This document shows positions 63,018 through 64,000 of a stretch of 64,000 nt of DNA, piece after piece. A program made the translations under genes and the position numbers. Every line of letters starts with the position of its first letter. The stretch's first letter is position 1. The notes under the pieces are model-generated. The model did not search any database and was not told where the DNA came from. It saw only the letters and a list, made by a program, of their open reading frames with translations. The DNA comes from RI-153 sp963721725 (lineage in GTDB: Bacteria > Chloroflexota > Anaerolineae > Caldilineales > Caldilineaceae): NCBI GenBank assembly GCA_963721725.1, contig CAVRLX010000010.1, positions 124,001-188,000 on the forward strand. The letters are read 5' to 3'.

Positions 63018-64000
63018 GTGCTTCAAGACTTTAGAGATCAATTGGTTACACCAATAGTGTCACGATACCAAAAGCGTACTAGTTTTGCAACTCTCCATCT
63101 ATTTTGGCTTTTCTTCATTTGCGGCTGGCTCGGATTCCTGGGCTGGCGCAATGAGTTGAAAGTAGGCTATGCGGCGTTGCCTGTGTTACAAGTCAGCCCC
63201 AATACCCCGTCGCACCTCTTTTTGCTGCCGGTGATTCCCTCGGCGCTGCGTCTGACTACCCACACCCAGGATCTTATTCTCAGCGTGCAAGATGGACAGA
63301 TCTTTCTTTCCACGCGGGCGATCTATCGGCTGCACAACATCGGGCGCGAAAATCTTTCCGCCCCGCTCCAAATTGCCCCTGTCGGCGGCGCGACTCTTCT
63401 GCCCGACAGGCTGACGTTAAGCGTGGATGGGCAGCCGGTGGGTTTGCAACCTGGGGCCACGCCGGGCCAGCAGACCACAGTCATCTCTTTTACGCCCGAC
63501 GGCCGCCGCATGGTGGCGCTTACCTATCAGATGCGGCTAGTCGGTGATAGCCTGACTACCGTGCTCTATCCGCTATCGGCACTTTCTGCGTGGCCGGGCG
63601 TGCCGGAAAGCTGGCGTGTTACCCTCACCCTGCCGGGCGAGACATCGGGCGTCTTTCCGTCCCAAAGTTGGATTGCCACCCAACCGGATGGCTGGACCTA
63701 TGACGGCGTCAAAGTCCAATGGCTGGCCGATGGCGCGCCGCCAGCACAGGTAGCATGGCAGGCCATTGATTCCACCCTATGGCGCGCCATCGGGGAAGCG
63801 CGCCAATCGTTGGCCGCTCAGCCCAGCGCTGATCAATTTCTGCGTCTTGGCGATCTCTATACCCAACTCTACCGCGCGCCGGAGGCCGACGAGAGCAGTC
63901 GCGAGCGCTTCTATGCCCAGGCGCTGGCCGCCTATGGTGACGGCCTCTCCCATGCGCAAAGCACGGATAACGAGCCTCAGGTCAAAGCTCCCCTGCACCG
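63018..64000 (+). CDS. Membrane-anchored or exported protein, partial, non-ATG start
   Basis: An uninterrupted frame runs from a GTG at 63018 (AGGA nine bases upstream) or a GTG at 63057 to the right edge. It encodes an N-terminal membrane segment (FATLHLFWLFFICGWLGFLGW), then a beta-rich domain (LILSVQDGQIFLSTRAIYRL, NLSAPLQIAPVGGATLLPD, LSVDGQPVGLQPG) and a helical part near the edge (QSLAAQPSADQFLRLGDLYT). It is not recognised. Composition and codon use match the flanking genes. The C-terminus is outside the window. Confidence 0.7.
   Translation, partial: MLQDFRDQLVTPIVSRYQKRTSFATLHLFWLFFICGWLGFLGWRNELKVGYAALPVLQVSPNTPSHLFLLPVIPSALRLTTHTQDLILSVQDGQIFLSTRAIYRLHNIGRENLSAPLQIAPVGGATLLPDRLTLSVDGQPVGLQPGATPGQQTTVISFTPDGRRMVALTYQMRLVGDSLTTVLYPLSALSAWPGVPESWRVTLTLPGETSGVFPSQSWIATQPDGWTYDGVKVQWLADGAPPAQVAWQAIDSTLWRAIGEARQSLAAQPSADQFLRLGDLYTQLYRAPEADESSRERFYAQALAAYGDGLSHAQSTDNEPQVKAPLH

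Overview
The window looks like a chromosomal segment of a Chloroflexota bacterium, perhaps of the Anaerolineae/Caldilineae group. This is inferred from the moderately high GC, the 16S rRNA, many secreted SH3b/LysM/DUF5107 proteins with Pro/Ala/Thr-rich linkers, sugar ABC systems and Rhs remnants; no database was searched. The sequence carries many single-base frameshifts inside otherwise well-conserved genes, often in short homopolymers or GC repeats. This suggests an indel-prone long-read assembly rather than widespread gene decay, so frameshifted genes are described as single loci.

Layout. 1-6.5 kb: the end of an enolase-superfamily dehydratase, a degenerate MBL-like protein, an AmaP/Asp23-like membrane protein, a NUDIX hydrolase, a GH99-like/SH3b secreted protein, a hypoxanthine phosphoribosyltransferase and a LysM-M23 peptidase. 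6.5-15.6 kb: a methyl-accepting chemotaxis protein, a YkgJ-like cysteine-cluster protein, an SH3b-DUF5107 protein, a TPR/TolB-like protein and a second LysM-M23 peptidase. 15.7-24.5 kb, all minus strand: fumC, two nucleoside-type ABC permeases, a GAF/PAS histidine kinase, cdd, a CNNM/CorC protein and glmU. 24.5-30.8 kb: a complete minus-strand rRNA operon (16S, tRNA-Ile, 23S, 5S) with promoter, processing stems and terminator.

30.9-36.7 kb is a dense minus-strand run of small genes (HhH, VOC/PhnB, MoaD-like, BNR-repeat, DUF3224, DUF1579-like, HEAT-like, DinB), starting at a perfect-consensus sigma-70 promoter. 36.9-48.6 kb is a sugar locus: galK, two enolase-superfamily sugar-acid dehydratases, rhaB and rhaA, a sugar-binding lipoprotein with two permeases, a dehydrogenase and a pRiA4b ORF-3-like protein. 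Together these point to galactose, rhamnose and aldonate use. 48.7-51.2 kb is a patchwork of Rhs core and tip fragments around a PIN-domain gene pair and a membrane protein that overlaps an Rhs C-terminal region.

51.3-54.1 kb is a small biosynthetic cluster: UbiA prenyltransferase, SAM methyltransferase and a divergent type III polyketide synthase. 54.1-64 kb has a sugar-phosphate isomerase-like protein, a damaged hicBA pair between two copies of a palindromic repeat, several hypothetical regulators, an orphan DppBC permease pair, a pseudo-receiver protein and a partial secreted or membrane protein that begins at a non-ATG codon.

A dispersed element of about 91-97 bp with GGTGCGACGCACTCGCC-type inverted ends occurs at least four times in intergenic DNA, plus one minimal copy and one end fragment.
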